A stretch of 64,000 bases of DNA from Salticus scenicus (Eukaryota; Arthropoda; Arachnida; Araneae; Salticidae), in NCBI GenBank assembly GCA_963930645.1, contig OZ005648.1, positions 249,651,436 through 249,715,435 of the forward strand, given 5' to 3'. The position numbers and the translations under genes were made by a program. The notes beneath the pieces are model-generated. The model had not been told where the DNA came from. It made no database searches and saw only the letters and a program-made list of their open reading frames with translations. Positions 32,888 through 42,974 of the stretch are shown here, piece after piece (the first letter of the stretch is position 1; each line of letters starts with the position of its first letter).

Positions 32888-34080
32888 TGTTGTGGCCACC
32901 ACAAGACTTTCTTCTATATTTTCCTATACAAATTTACTGAGTAACAATATTAAAAAAAAAAAAATCCAAGTTTTTTTTCGTTAAGAGTAAACAAATCGAT
33001 AAATTTCTTTTAAATTATCACATATTTATAGTTCAACCATTCGTTTTAAAGGTATTGACGAGACCTTTCGAAAGATATCCATCTTGAAAATTTACCCCCC
33101 CCCCCGGGGGTACTTCCCCCCAGGGGGGGAAGCGATGACCCCACATGCACAATTTTTTTTTTCAAATTAACTACTACTATTATCAATAATTCATATTAAT
33201 TTTAGAATCACAGGTTAAGAATAATTCTCATTATGTACATTTATACGAAATTTTGTCCTATAATGCCATGTTTAAATTTAGAAAAAATACGATCACTTCG
33301 CCTCCTGTTGTGCGATTGATCCCCAAATCTAATCAACACCAGTTTATGTCAGGGGCCAACTAAATACCAAGTTTGGTTAAATTTCGTTAAAAAAAAAAAA
33401 ATATATATAAAAAAAATTACGATTTTTTTTCTAGTTTTTTTTTCGTAAAAAGTAAAAAAAAAAAAAGAAAAACTCGATAACTTTGTTTTAAATTATCACA
33501 GATTTATAGTTCAACCATTCGTTTTAAAGGTATTGACGAGACCTTTCGAAAGATACCCATCTTGAAAATTTACTCCCCTCGAGAGGGGACTTCCCCCCCC
33601 CCCAGGGGGCTGACGAGGCTCCTACACATACAAAATTTTTTTTCCAGTTGACTGTCTCTATTATAAAGAATTCTTGTAAATTCCATAATGATTACTAAAA
33701 AATAGTTCTATTTATGCACATTTATACAAAATTTTGTCGTATATCACCATGTTAAAAATTTAGAAAAAGCGGGATGGCAACGCAACCTGTAAGGCAATTT
33801 TTACCAAAAGTTGATAGGCACTAATTTATGTCAAGGTGCAACTACATACCAATTTGTATGAAATTCTGTGCAGTAGTTCCTGAGATACAGTTGCCACAAA
33901 ATTTTGTCACACACACACACACAGACTGACAGACAGACAGACAAACAGGCAGACAGACATTTTCTAAAAATTGTCAAATCGTGTTCTACAGCTCTCAGAA
34001 CGTGTAAATCCATCAAAAACCCGAGGTCGAAAATTTTTACGAATCCAATACTTTCTTCTATTGAATATAGAGGAAAGTAA
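32888..34080 (-). mobile_element. HP-family non-autonomous element, copy b
   Basis: Minus-strand orientation. The 5' hairpin ACTTTCC...GAAAGT is at about 34049-34078, followed by 'attggattcgtaaaaattttc' and the signature 'tttacacgttctgag' (about 33990-34045), then a CTGT/GT stretch (33908-33960). Two direct repeats of a unit of about 480 bp follow (33465-33660 and 32985-33180 are their best-conserved parts, each with a C/G hairpin block). The 3' end is AGAAGAAAGTCTTGTGGTGG at about 32897-32916. It is the inverted homologue of copy a. Confidence 0.7.
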
Positions 34081-34862
34081 AAATCAACTGTGAAGCTACT
34101 TTTTAAATTTATTTTTCGTAGTTTAAAACATGAAAACAACATCGAACTTTAAAGTGTTGAAATTGAAAGTCTTACAAATATATGATGCGTTCAAAATAAG
34201 AGCGTTTAAAGTGCGTTAAAAATCGGCCAAGTAGGAATTCACAACATCTTTAATATAATGACAATGTCTTTTTCATGAAAATATTTACATATGATAATGC
34301 TTTTGAATTCGGACTGGTACTTTGCAAGTCAAAAACAGAATAAAAACCTTGAAATGCAATTGAAAGAAACAATCAATCTGCTTAAAAATAACATACATCC
34401 ATAAATCTAAAGCCGCAATTTTCATTGTAAAACTATGACAGGAGCACATGAAAATCGATAAAGAAATGACCATTTTTTTAATTTATTTATTTTAAATATC
34501 ATATCTATAAGTAAATTGGGCATACAAATCCGTTATTTTTTAGTTTTAAGCTTCCAGTTTTACAGAAACATTCCTATATTTACATACAATGATTCAATGT
34601 ATGCACCTGAGGATGTGTTGATTAACATTATACGTTTATTCTTTTATTTTAATCTATCTGTACATGTGAAAAATAAATTTTAGAGTTAAAATGTAAACTA
34701 TTTGTTCATTGTATCACAATTATACGTACCTCTGATGTCGAAAAATGACCTTTAAAGTATTTTTTGAGTGCATTCTTTTACTAAACCTGTTAAGAAAAAA
34801 AGCTTTGTAGCAAACAAGATTCAGTGACACAAATATTGGAAAAATTACTTATTTTTTAAAGT
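34081..34862. other. AT-rich spacer with a decayed ribozyme-like motif
   Basis: ACCTGAGGATGTGTTGATTA followed by ACAT and TATACG (about 34611-34640) looks like a decayed CTGANGA-N-stem II-GAAAC motif. The GAAAC part is lost, so I do not list it as a ribozyme. No gene. Confidence 0.4.
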
Positions 34863-34863
34863 A

Positions 34864-35068
34864 CAGTCGGTAACAAAAGTGTCCGAACACCAGCAAAAAT
34901 TAAAAAAGTACACTTCATACGGTTTTGTTAAATAAATCCTTATCGAATCATGTTCTTACACTGACTAAGAGCAAGATTCGACAAGGATTTATTTAACAAA
35001 ACCGTATGAAGTGTACTTTTTTTACATAGAAATTTTCGCTAGTGTTCGGACACTTTTGTTACCGACTG
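34864..35068. mobile_element. Palindromic MITE M2 (TA target duplication)
   Basis: Flanked by TA (34862-34863, 35069-35070). The arms begin CAGTCGGTAACAAAAGTGTC on both sides and pair along most of the element around a centre near 34962. Same family as 26389-26601. Confidence 0.8.
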
Positions 35069-35070
35069 TA

Positions 35071-36029
35071 CATATATATTTTTTAATGCTGAACTATAGA
35101 ATGGAATATATTTTCATTTAGTTTAAACAACCTATTCACAACGGTTTTGTTGTTGTTTTATTCATCATGAGTTAGTTGCTCTTACTGACGAATGAGACAC
35201 GTGAGCATTCCATCAATAATCTCATTCTCACATTTGTCTTTACGTCGCAAGAAAAAAACTTTAAAATTTGAGGTTGACTGGGTTTAATTTCGCCCTAGAC
35301 CTGCCTTGTGGACTATTGGCAACGGGCTGAGATTTTCTCTTAGGGAGGGTGTTACGATACATGCCATAACAATTTTTATCTTCACGTAGGGGGTGGGTCT
35401 CGCGAAAGCCTCAGAGTTATTCTTGTAATAGAATATTAAGGACATTGCAGCCACGAAGGATTTTACTGAGCCAGCCGCCACGTACTAAGACTAACCATTA
35501 TACGATCATTGCACCATTAATTTTATAATATAGAAACAGAGTTTGGTCGTTGCGCTTAATATGAGATTTGGAATTTTCATTTTGATGAGAAACAACAGAG
35601 AGATAGAAAAGAGATATCTGGATATTATGAGATACCTTTGGAACTGTAATTCATTAAAAAGAAAAACAAGAGAAACGCAAAGCTTCATTGAGTGATTTTA
35701 ATATAAAATTATTTTAATGTGATGATTTGTTATTTTTCAAAGAGAGAAATTAATTAAAATACATCTGATAATACTAACTTAAAGGATATTTAAAGACTAA
35801 ATTTTATTTTCACCTATTTAATTTTCAGATTCAAAGTACAATTGCCTTGCAAATGGAAAAAGCATCTTTGATTTCGAGTGAATATTAATTTCACTTTTAA
35901 ACTTATTGGTGTTATTTAATTTCTGTGTTCTTTCCTGCAATCGTTAAGAAGAAAAAAAAATTTTTTATTTAATTTAACTACACATTATATATATGATTTT
36001 CCAAATCGTAGTATACCAGCTGTCATTGG
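35071..36029. other. Spacer with GC-richer patch of unknown nature
   Basis: The stretch at about 35270-35500 is less AT-rich than its surroundings. It holds a 65-codon minus-strand ORF (35284-35481) of fairly balanced composition. I do not recognise a domain. It may be an old SINE or retroelement fragment. Confidence 0.4.
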
Positions 36030-36190
36030 TGTATATGTACACAATATTATTATTATTATTACTATTATTATTATTGTTGTCATCATTATTTTAGTCTATT
36101 TATTTACATATTTATTTATTTTTGTAGCACTATTTATAAAAAAAAAAAAAAAAAGTAAAAAGAAAAATAAACAGTTATTGTTGTTGTTGC

Positions 36191-36223
<33 letters not shown>

Positions 36224-36230
36224 CATCACC
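36030..36230. repeat. (ATT)n microsatellites
   Basis: ATT/TTG-rich trinucleotide tracts at about 36042-36084 and 36176-36221, separated by a near-duplicated 'ttattttagtytatttatttacatatttattta' segment and a poly(A) run. Confidence 0.8.
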
Positions 36231-36929
36231 ATTATTTTAGTTTATTTATTTACATATTTATTTATTTATTTTTATAGCACTGTCTCTCTCTATATATATC
36301 AATTAATTAAAGAGAATTTCACCTAACTTTAAATGTAAACTAGTTATCAATTTAAAAAATATGTTTTAAACATCGAATATATCGAATGAAATGTATAGAT
36401 GTCTGAACTGGACTGAATACTATTGAGCCCAAGTCAGATATGTATACTAATGCTCCTGGAACATAGCTTCTTTTTAAATGTGACCAATGAATAATGACGA
36501 CTGATACACGCAATATTCCATAGATATCCTCATTTGTATCACATGTTCTTGTTCACAGAGAACAAACAAACTAAACAACACTTTACCTTCATAGAAAAAA
36601 AAAAGAAAAGAAAGAAAGAAAAAGAAAATAGAAATAAAATTATAAAGAAATATCTTCAAGTATTAATTATTAAAAATCTAAAAAGAAAAATAAATGTAAG
36701 TTTGTATATCATTTGGAAACTTTATCGTTTTTTTTTTTTTTTTTTTTTTTTTCCCCTTCTTTATTCCTCATAAGAAAATCCTCGTTAATAATTATTTGCT
36801 TCATTCTTTTATTGTTTTATTTTACCACTTAAATAATAATTAAAAGAAAATAAATATTTTTTTTCCCTTCGATAATTATTTTATGAATAACTTCTTCTAT
36901 TGTCATTTAAATGTGTCAAATTCAGCGTA
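36231..36929. other. AT-rich spacer, no gene seen
   Basis: Poly(T) at about 36728-36752 and a purine tract at about 36595-36630. Short Lys- or Phe-rich ORFs here are repeat artefacts. Confidence 0.55.
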
Positions 36930-37300
36930 ATTCATTACACTGGCAGAAGTATCCAATTTAAATCCTAAAGTCACATTTTCCCGAAATAATTTATCGTCAT
37001 GTTCCATTCACTGCTGTTAATTCCAAGCAATTGCATATATGCCATCTAATTCGGACCATTAGGTATCCACACTTGGCGTAGATTCCATAAATTGTCCAAA
37101 TCGCCCGCATCCATGGCCTCTTTTATGGCAACCCTATTGCGTCACCCCGTCGTTACGGTAATTGCGTTTCATCAAGTGATCATTGGTCTCTAATGAACTT
37201 GCAGATGCACTAGACTCTATTAATCGAGTTATCGCTTGCCATTTGCCACATAACTTACCTTACGGAAATTCCCTCTTTGAGGCAAATACTGCAAATAAAC
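36930..37300. promoter_or_regulatory. Candidate conserved noncoding / regulatory element
   Basis: This is the longest stretch in the window that is compositionally balanced, free of homopolymers and not repeated elsewhere in the window. It contains homeodomain-type words (TTTATGG near 37122, TAATCGAG near 37221, CTAATTCGG near 37048) and TGATCATTGG. No long ORF or RNA fold was seen. The regulatory role is inferred from sequence texture only. Confidence 0.3.
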
Positions 37301-37633
37301 AGAAACCAAAAAGATTTTTTTCCCCTTCTCTAAGAATAAAAAAAAGAAACTCTGAAAATAATAATAATAATAATAATATGATATTAAATGTGTAACCGAG
37401 AAAATAAAAAAAATATATATTTTTTTTTCATATAATCAAGATTGAAATAATTCAGATAATAAAATTATTATTAGTTTATACAAATCTATAAATATTTCTC
37501 GAATAAAATAATTTTTCAATAAAGATTATTTGGAGACTTTTTATTTATTTATTTTCAGTTCATATTAACTTAATACTTTTATTTCTTAAATATAGTTTAT
37601 TAAAACATTATTAAAAATATTACTTTATATTTC
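37301..37633. other. AT-rich spacer
   Basis: (AAT)n at about 37359-37378 and AT-rich sequence up to the end of the inverted Penelope-like copy. No gene. Confidence 0.55.
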
Positions 37634-38951
37634 ATTATTACTTACAGACTTTGAATAAACACCATAAAATGCAATAAACTCGCAACAATTGTTTCGGGTC
37701 GAAAAAACACACGACCCTTCATCAGGCGAATAAAGTAAGTACGAGTGCTGCAGTCAAAGCGGCAACGCACAAAATCGTTTAAAGTGAAAAGAAGAGCTTT
37801 ATAAAGAAGAAAGTAAATATAGCTACTGGTGTGAGTAGAATTATACAAGAAAACAAGAAAATAAATAAATGAGTGAGATTAAACATATAACAATCTAAGG
37901 ATATCAAAATTAAACGAAAATCTAAGTTACGTGAGTAACTTCCAAGCATCAGAGAAGAAAGGAGTGGAAGAAATATCATTAACAAGATTTTTCGAATTTT
38001 TAAATATGTAAAATGCTTCATGAATATCCAAATGGGAGGAACAGACAGGAGATGAAATTATGTTAGTTTTGGAAAAATCAAAACGATGACATTGAGACCA
38101 GCAGTGGGAAGCAATAGAAGATTTGGTAATCTCTGCATTACGAACATTCCGACGGTGCTCATTTATTCTGTATTTCAAACGCCTCCTAGTTTGACCAATA
38201 TAACCTAAGTTGCAGGACGAACACGGAATTAAATAAATTCCAGAACGGTTTTCGGTGGGAATGGGATCCTTAAGAGAAGATAATTTAATTTTATTGACGG
38301 GTTTGTAAATAACTTTGAAACCAAACGGTGAAAGAATTTTAGAGATTTTAAAAGAGAGTGAAGAATGAAAAGGTAAAACAACTGGGATGAGACTGTGATC
38401 GTTTAATTTGGGAGCAGAACGTTTAGGATTCTTAAATTTATATAGAGCTTTATCGATGATAGATGGGTTATAGCCACGAGAGAGAGCAAGAGATTTTAAA
38501 TAATTAATTTCTTTCGAAAGATTAGACGGATCAGAACAAATGTGTAAGGCACGATAAACATAAGTGTAAAAAGCAGACATTTTTTGTTGAGGGGCGTGGT
38601 TAGAGAGAGCATGCGGCGGCAAAGAGACTGAGAATGGTTTTCTAAAAACAGTAGTTGAGAAACAATCCTTTTCTTTATTCACAAGAACGTCAAGGAAAGG
38701 CAAAGAGCAATCCTTTTCAACCTCAAAAGTGAATTGAATGCATGGGTCAATCGAATTGACCAAAGAAAGTAAATTGGACAAATCGACATCAGGGGAGACA
38801 AGAACAAAAGTATCATCTACATACCTAAACCAATGAGGAAATTTATATACACCGAAGAGTTTTTCTTTAAAATAGTGCATATAAATGTCGCAAAGTAAAG
38901 GAGAGAGAGGACTACCCATGGCCATACCATCATTTTGGGAATAATAAGCAT
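37634..38951 (-). mobile_element. Penelope-like element, 5'-truncated inverted copy
   Basis: Mirror image of 40447-41762: from 'tgcttattattcccaaaatg' (38951 downward) through the GIY-YIG region, the 3' UTR and the ribozyme motif to ATTATTACTTAC (about 37635-37646). By eye the two copies differ at only a few positions. In the protein I count four changes in about 340 residues. Truncation falls inside the reverse transcriptase just before motif B. It forms a head-to-head inverted repeat with the long copy. Confidence 0.9.
37678..37731 (-). ncRNA. Hammerhead-like ribozyme, truncated PLE copy
   Basis: Minus strand: stem I ATTCGC (37726-37731) pairs with GCGAGT (37678-37683). CTGATGA is at 37719-37725, followed by one unpaired A. 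Stem II GGGTCG pairs with CGACCC, then GAA, ACAATTGT (37685-37692) and U at the cleavage position. It is identical to the motif at 41665-41718. Its place in the 3' UTR fits the hammerhead motifs known from Penelope-like elements. Cleavage is inferred. Confidence 0.7.
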
Positions 38952-38967
38952 TTTTTCGTTTAAACAT
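37927..38967 (-). pseudogene. Penelope-like reverse transcriptase (C-terminal half) + GIY-YIG endonuclease
   Basis: A 346-codon open frame of which residues from about 7 onward are element sequence; the first six (MFKRKN) come from the junction. It keeps RT motif B (QNDGMAMGSPLSPLL, residues about 12-26) and the catalytic YVDD of motif C (about residues 49-52). It also keeps the connection domain and a C-terminal GIY-YIG domain with SGIYLIPCSSCNLGYIGQTR. Here the YIG triad is intact and two Cys lie between GIY and YIG. Motif A and the N-terminus are missing, so it cannot be an active reverse transcriptase. It differs from the long copy at I/M before AMGSP, E/K before EKLFG, S/G in YIG and T/I near NAE. 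This is the fossil of an inverted insertion. Confidence 0.9.
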
Positions 38968-39162
38968 TGCCTTCTTTATGTTTTCACTTGTTTTTTTGCT
39001 AATTTCTTCTCATTTTTGAGACTGTCATTTCATGTTTTTATTTTATCGATTTTTCTATTTGAATTAATTACATTTTTGTATTTTTAACTCCTCCCCCCAT
39101 TCTTTTTGTTTAAACTCCGCCTTCTTTAAGTTTTGTCTCTTGTTTCATGTATATGTTTTAGC
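38952..39162 (+). repeat. PLE junction with short direct repeat
   Basis: A segment GTTTAAACATTGCCTTCTTT (about 38958-38977) recurs as GTTTAAACTCCGCCTTCTTT (about 39109-39128), 151-152 bp downstream in the same orientation. It lies in the 5' UTR of the long copy, between the two head-to-head elements. Confidence 0.6.
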
Positions 39163-41469
39163 ATGAGTTCTTCAGAGATTAATCGTTTCAAACATCTTCG
39201 TTTGAAACGTTCTCGCTTTCTCAGTCATTTAAATTTTCTTCTTAGATGTAAGTGAGCTCGGATAATTCCTAAGTTCATAGACATTAAGTACAATCTTCCT
39301 GCTTCTCTTCGCATTAAAAATGCTTTAAATAGGAGTACGTTTGCCATTCTTAGGGCTATTATTCAGGATATACGACAGTCTCTCTCGTCTATTGAGTCTG
39401 AATTATATACTTTACATCTGTCTCTTAGCAATTCTGTTCATGATTTCTCTTCTTTTGAAAAAAAAAATTTCGCATACGTTGCGTTTCAGTCTTCTAGGCA
39501 TCAAACTAACTTAAATAAGAAATTTAATTATCTTCTTAAAAGTAATTCCTTTACTTCTCCTGTTTCTCCTCTTGCTCAGAATACTGTTGTTAATCTCTCT
39601 TCGCACGTTCTGACTAATACTCAACGCGACGTGCTCAGTTTGGGTCTGAATTTTGCGCGTACTTCGAGACCCTCTATTCCGGATTTGATCGCTCCCATTG
39701 AAAATTCCTTTAAAAATAGTAAAATTTCTCCAGGCCAGTTAGAATCTCTTCGATTCATTTTATCTAACATTATTTCCACCAATAATCATCCACAAAAGTC
39801 TAACCTTACTCCTTCTCAAAAATCCGCCCTCTCTGAATTAAACTCCGCCCCCGATTTAATTGTCACAAGAGCTGATAAAGGTGGACAAACTGTTCTACTC
39901 AACAAATCGGATTACATTTCCCATGTTGAGGCCTTGCTTACTTCAGGTCCCTATTCAGAACTTAAAAAAGATCCTTCTAATGATCATCTTGATCAAGTCA
40001 AATACCACGTTAAAAATTCCGTTATTCTCAATGATTATACCAAACGCATGGTAATTCCTTCTGCTGCTAATTGTGCTCGTTTTTATGCACTTCCGAAAGT
40101 TCATAAACCCACTCTCTGCTTTCGGCCTATTGTCTCTAATATTGGTACGGCTTCTTATAATCTTGCTCGATTTCTTTCAAACTCTCTTTCTCATCTAACT
40201 ACTACTAATCTTCATACTGTAAAAAACTCGTATGATTTTGTGGACAAAATTAAATGCATCTCTCCGTCTAACTATACTATGATTTCTTTAGACGTCAAAT
40301 CACTTTTTACAAATGTTCCGGTTCAAGGCGCTCTGGTTTGTTTAGAGAGAAGACTACGTGAATTCCATTATTCTTCTATTGAAATTGAGGAGCTTGTAAA
40401 TTTAGTTCATTTGTGTATCAGGCAAACTGCCTTCATTTTTAATGGTGCTTATTATTCCCAAAATGATGGTATAGCCATGGGTAGTCCTCTCTCTCCTTTA
40501 CTTTGCGACATTTATATGCACTATTTTGAAGAAAAACTCTTCGGTGTATATAAATTTCCTCATTGGTTTAGGTATGTAGATGACACTTTTGTTCTTGTCT
40601 CCCCTGATGTCGATTTGTCCAATTTACTTTCTTTGGTCAATTCGATTGACCCATGCATTCAATTCACTTTTGAGGTTGAAAAGGATTGCTCTTTGCCTTT
40701 CCTTGACGTTCTTGTGAATAAAGAAAAGGATTGTTTCTCAACTACTGTTTTTAGAAAACCATTCTCAGTCTCTTTGCCGCCACATGCTCTCTCTAACCAC
40801 GCCCCTCAACAAAAAATGTCTGCTTTTTACACTTATGTTTATCGTGCCTTACACATTTGTTCTGATCCGTCTAATCTTTCGAAAGAAATTAATTATTTAA
40901 AATCTCTTGCTCTCTCTCGTGGCTATAACCCATCTATCATCGATAAAGCTCTATATAAATTTAAGAATCCTAAACGTTCTGCTCCCAAATTAAACGATCA
41001 CAGTCTCATCCCAGTTGTTTTACCTTTTCATTCTTCACTCTCTTTTAAAATCTCTAAAATTCTTTCACCGTTTGGTTTCAAAGTTATTTACAAACCCGTC
41101 AATAAAATTAAATTATCTTCTCTTAAGGATCCCATTCCCACCGAAAACCGTTCTGGAATTTATTTAATTCCGTGTTCGTCCTGCAACTTAGGTTATATTA
41201 GTCAAACTAGGAGGCGTTTGAAATACAGAATAAATGAGCACCGTCGGAATGTTCGTAATGCAGAGACTACCAAATCTTCTATTGCTTCCCACTGCTGGTC
41301 TCAATGTCATCGTTTTGATTTTTCCAAAACTAACATAATTTCATCTCCTGTCTGTTCCTCCCATTTGGATATTCATGAAGCATTTTACATATTTAAAAAT
41401 TCGAAAAATCTTGTTAATGATATTTCTTCCACTCCTTTCTTCTCTGATGCTTGGAAGTTACTCACGTAA
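39163..41469 (+). CDS. Penelope-like polyprotein: reverse transcriptase + GIY-YIG endonuclease (one in-frame stop)
   Basis: Copies element RNA into DNA at the insertion site and nicks DNA with the GIY-YIG domain. I start at ATG 39163 because the frame runs from there to TAA 41469 with one TGA at 39253-39255 (codon 31). The next ATG in frame after the stop is near 40048, too late for a working RT. A start at GTG 39631 would remove about 156 conserved-looking residues. Numbering from 39163: ADKGGQTV near 240, PKVHKP and FRPIVSN near 310-325, motif A SLDVKSLFTNVP near 375-390, motif B QNDGIAMGSPLSPLL near 433-447. The catalytic YVDD is at 471-474. GIY is at 665-667, Cys at 671 and 674, and the second triad reads YIS instead of YIG at 678-680. 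The total of about 768 residues is normal for the family. The element is recent but probably inactive because of the TGA and the YIS change. Confidence 0.93.
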
Positions 41470-41664
41470 CTTAGATTTTCGTTTAATTTTGATATCCTTA
41501 GATTGTTATATGTTTAATCTCACTCATTTATTTATTTTCTTGTTTTCTTGTATAATTCTACTCACACCAGTAGCTATATTTACTTTCTTCTTTATAAAGC
41601 TCTTCTTTTCACTTTAAACGATTTTGTGCGTTGCCGCTTTGACTGCAGCACTCGTGCTTACTTT

Positions 41665-41718
41665 ATTCGCCTGATGAAGGGTCGTGTGTTTTTTCGACCC
41701 GAAACAATTGTTGCGAGT
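41665..41718 (+). ncRNA. Hammerhead-like ribozyme, long PLE copy
   Basis: Stem I: ATTCGC 41665-41670 pairs with GCGAGT 41713-41718 (six pairs, one G:U). Core CTGATGA is at 41671-41677, then an unpaired A at 41678. Stem II: GGGTCG 41679-41684 with CGACCC 41695-41700. GAA is at 41701-41703. Stem III: ACAATTGT 41704-41711, a perfect palindrome with no loop. U712 follows the GU and is the expected cleavage nucleotide. The palindromic stem III suggests that two RNAs pair to form the active fold, as reported for small Penelope-associated hammerheads. Confidence 0.72.
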
Positions 41719-41762
41719 TTATTGCATTTTATGGTGTTTATTCAAAGTCTGTAAGTAATAAT

Positions 41763-41880
41763 TTTTACAACGCCAGTTTTGTGGTGCTTCTTTATTAAAC
41801 TTTATATTTCACTTTGCCAACCAAGTTCTCCTTAAAAAAAATTTCTTAAATGCAGATTAAACGTTCCTGAAATTAAAAAT
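41763..41880. other. Sequence just 3' of the Penelope-like element
   Basis: The text ACAACGCCAGTTTTGTGGTG (41767-41786) is not present beside the inverted copy. It may be flanking DNA or an extension of this copy's terminal repeat. Confidence 0.4.
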
Positions 41881-41884
41881 TCGA

Positions 41885-42330
41885 AGCATGTGGAAGACAT
41901 GGGGAGATATTTCCGCAGGGAAAAATTTATACCAAAAGTCGCCGATAGGGGATATTTTGGCGCTGTTTCATGTACACCTTATTAAATTTGTACGGGCCAG
42001 CTGCATTATGCAACGTTGTTAGTGCATATGTTCACAACGAAATAAGCTAATATTTTAAATAAATATCGTAAATATGTCATGTGCTTTTCCATTCGAAAAT
42101 TAATAAAATTTTACATAATCCATTTACCATGCTTTTAATATTGACTTTTTTTTTTCTCCCAACAGCTTTAAAATCACATATGCACTAGTAAAAATGCATA
42201 ATCTACCTCGATATTACGAATTCAATAGTGCGTATGTCATAACAGTGCCAAAATCTCCCCTATCAGCGGTCTTTGGTACTATTTTTGTTTTATTTGCGGA
42301 AATCGTCTTTGCCAAGTCTTACACTATCTA
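41885..42330. repeat. Imperfect foldback
   Basis: 'aaaagtcgccgataggggatattttggcgctgtt' (about 41934-41967) is the inverse of 'aacagtgccaaaatctcccctatcagcggtcttt' (about 42241-42274), with further pairing outward. TACAGGGAGGCCATG on the minus strand near 42400-42414 could be the true right end; no matching left end was found. Superfamily uncertain. Confidence 0.5.
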
Positions 42331-42535
42331 CAGAGGAAATTTGGTTTCATTCGAATTAATAATTTTTGCTGTAAATGCCTCAAAACAGTAAAAGATTTTT
42401 CATGGCCTCCCTGTATAGTCTTTTCATCAGAAAGGGGGGGGGGGGTGTTTAAAAATAAAGGCGAGAGAACAAGATTAAAACAGGAACTCTGTACTTTTCA
42501 AGACTTTTTTCGTCAGATGAAAAAACTTACTTAAA

Positions 42536-42974
42536 GCTGTACATCAGTCAGATTCCCTCTTTCTTTCATCCCATGTTTTTCAATGGGATTTTCGTTGCTT
42601 CGTTTTATAAGAATATCTAATTGAAAAATAAAGTTTTTTTAATTATGTTTTATTATTATTATTATTATTATTTCTTGAATATGTCGCCTTTCAGTTTAGC
42701 GAGCAATTTCGTGGTAAAAAAAAAAAAAGATGCATATTTCGTTTAGAGATCCAAACTTAGAGTACTGAATTTACTTATTGAAATAAAATATTTATTTTTT
42801 TTTTCTCAAAAAATTGCTCTCTAAGCTAAAAGGCGATATAGTCAAAGAAAAAAAATTGAAAAAACAGAATTCAAAAGACTTCATTTTTGAATGAGATATC
42901 CTTATAAAAAACAAAGCAACAAAAATGCCATTGGACACAGAAGGGAAGGAAGAAATGGCCTGTTGTACAGCGTA
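42536..42974. mobile_element. Long-palindrome MITE
   Basis: GCTGTACATCAG at the left (42536 on) faces CTGTTGTACAGC at the right (to about 42974). Inner pairs include 'ttcgttgcttcgttttataagaatatc' against 'gatatccttataaaaaacaaagcaac', and 'atgtcgcctttcagtttagcgagcaattt' against 'aaattgctctctaagctaaaaggcgatat'. No ORF. It lies about 120 bp from the previous foldback. Confidence 0.65.

Larger units (their letters stand above)
38952..41762 (+). mobile_element. Penelope-like element, near full-length copy
   Basis: Contains an upstream leader, a frame of 768 codons interrupted once, a 290-bp 3' UTR with a ribozyme-like motif, and a 3' end GTAAGTAATAAT shared with the inverted copy (to about 41762). 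No poly(A) tail is present. Endonuclease and RT domain order (RT then GIY-YIG) is that of canonical Penelope-like elements. Confidence 0.9.

Noticed and set aside
34611..34640. Listing a ribozyme at 34.6 kb
   Set aside because: The GAAAC half of the core is missing; only a fossil interpretation is possible.
41375..41754. ORFs of 80 and 68 codons overlapping the PLE 3' end, and their mirror copies at 37642-38021
   Set aside because: Out-of-frame shadows of the RT/endonuclease frame and the ribozyme-containing 3' UTR. Conservation between the two copies only reflects recent duplication of the DNA.
42405..42440. CTGATGA on the minus strand near 42410 as a ribozyme core
   Set aside because: No stem II with a following GAAAC within a reasonable distance.
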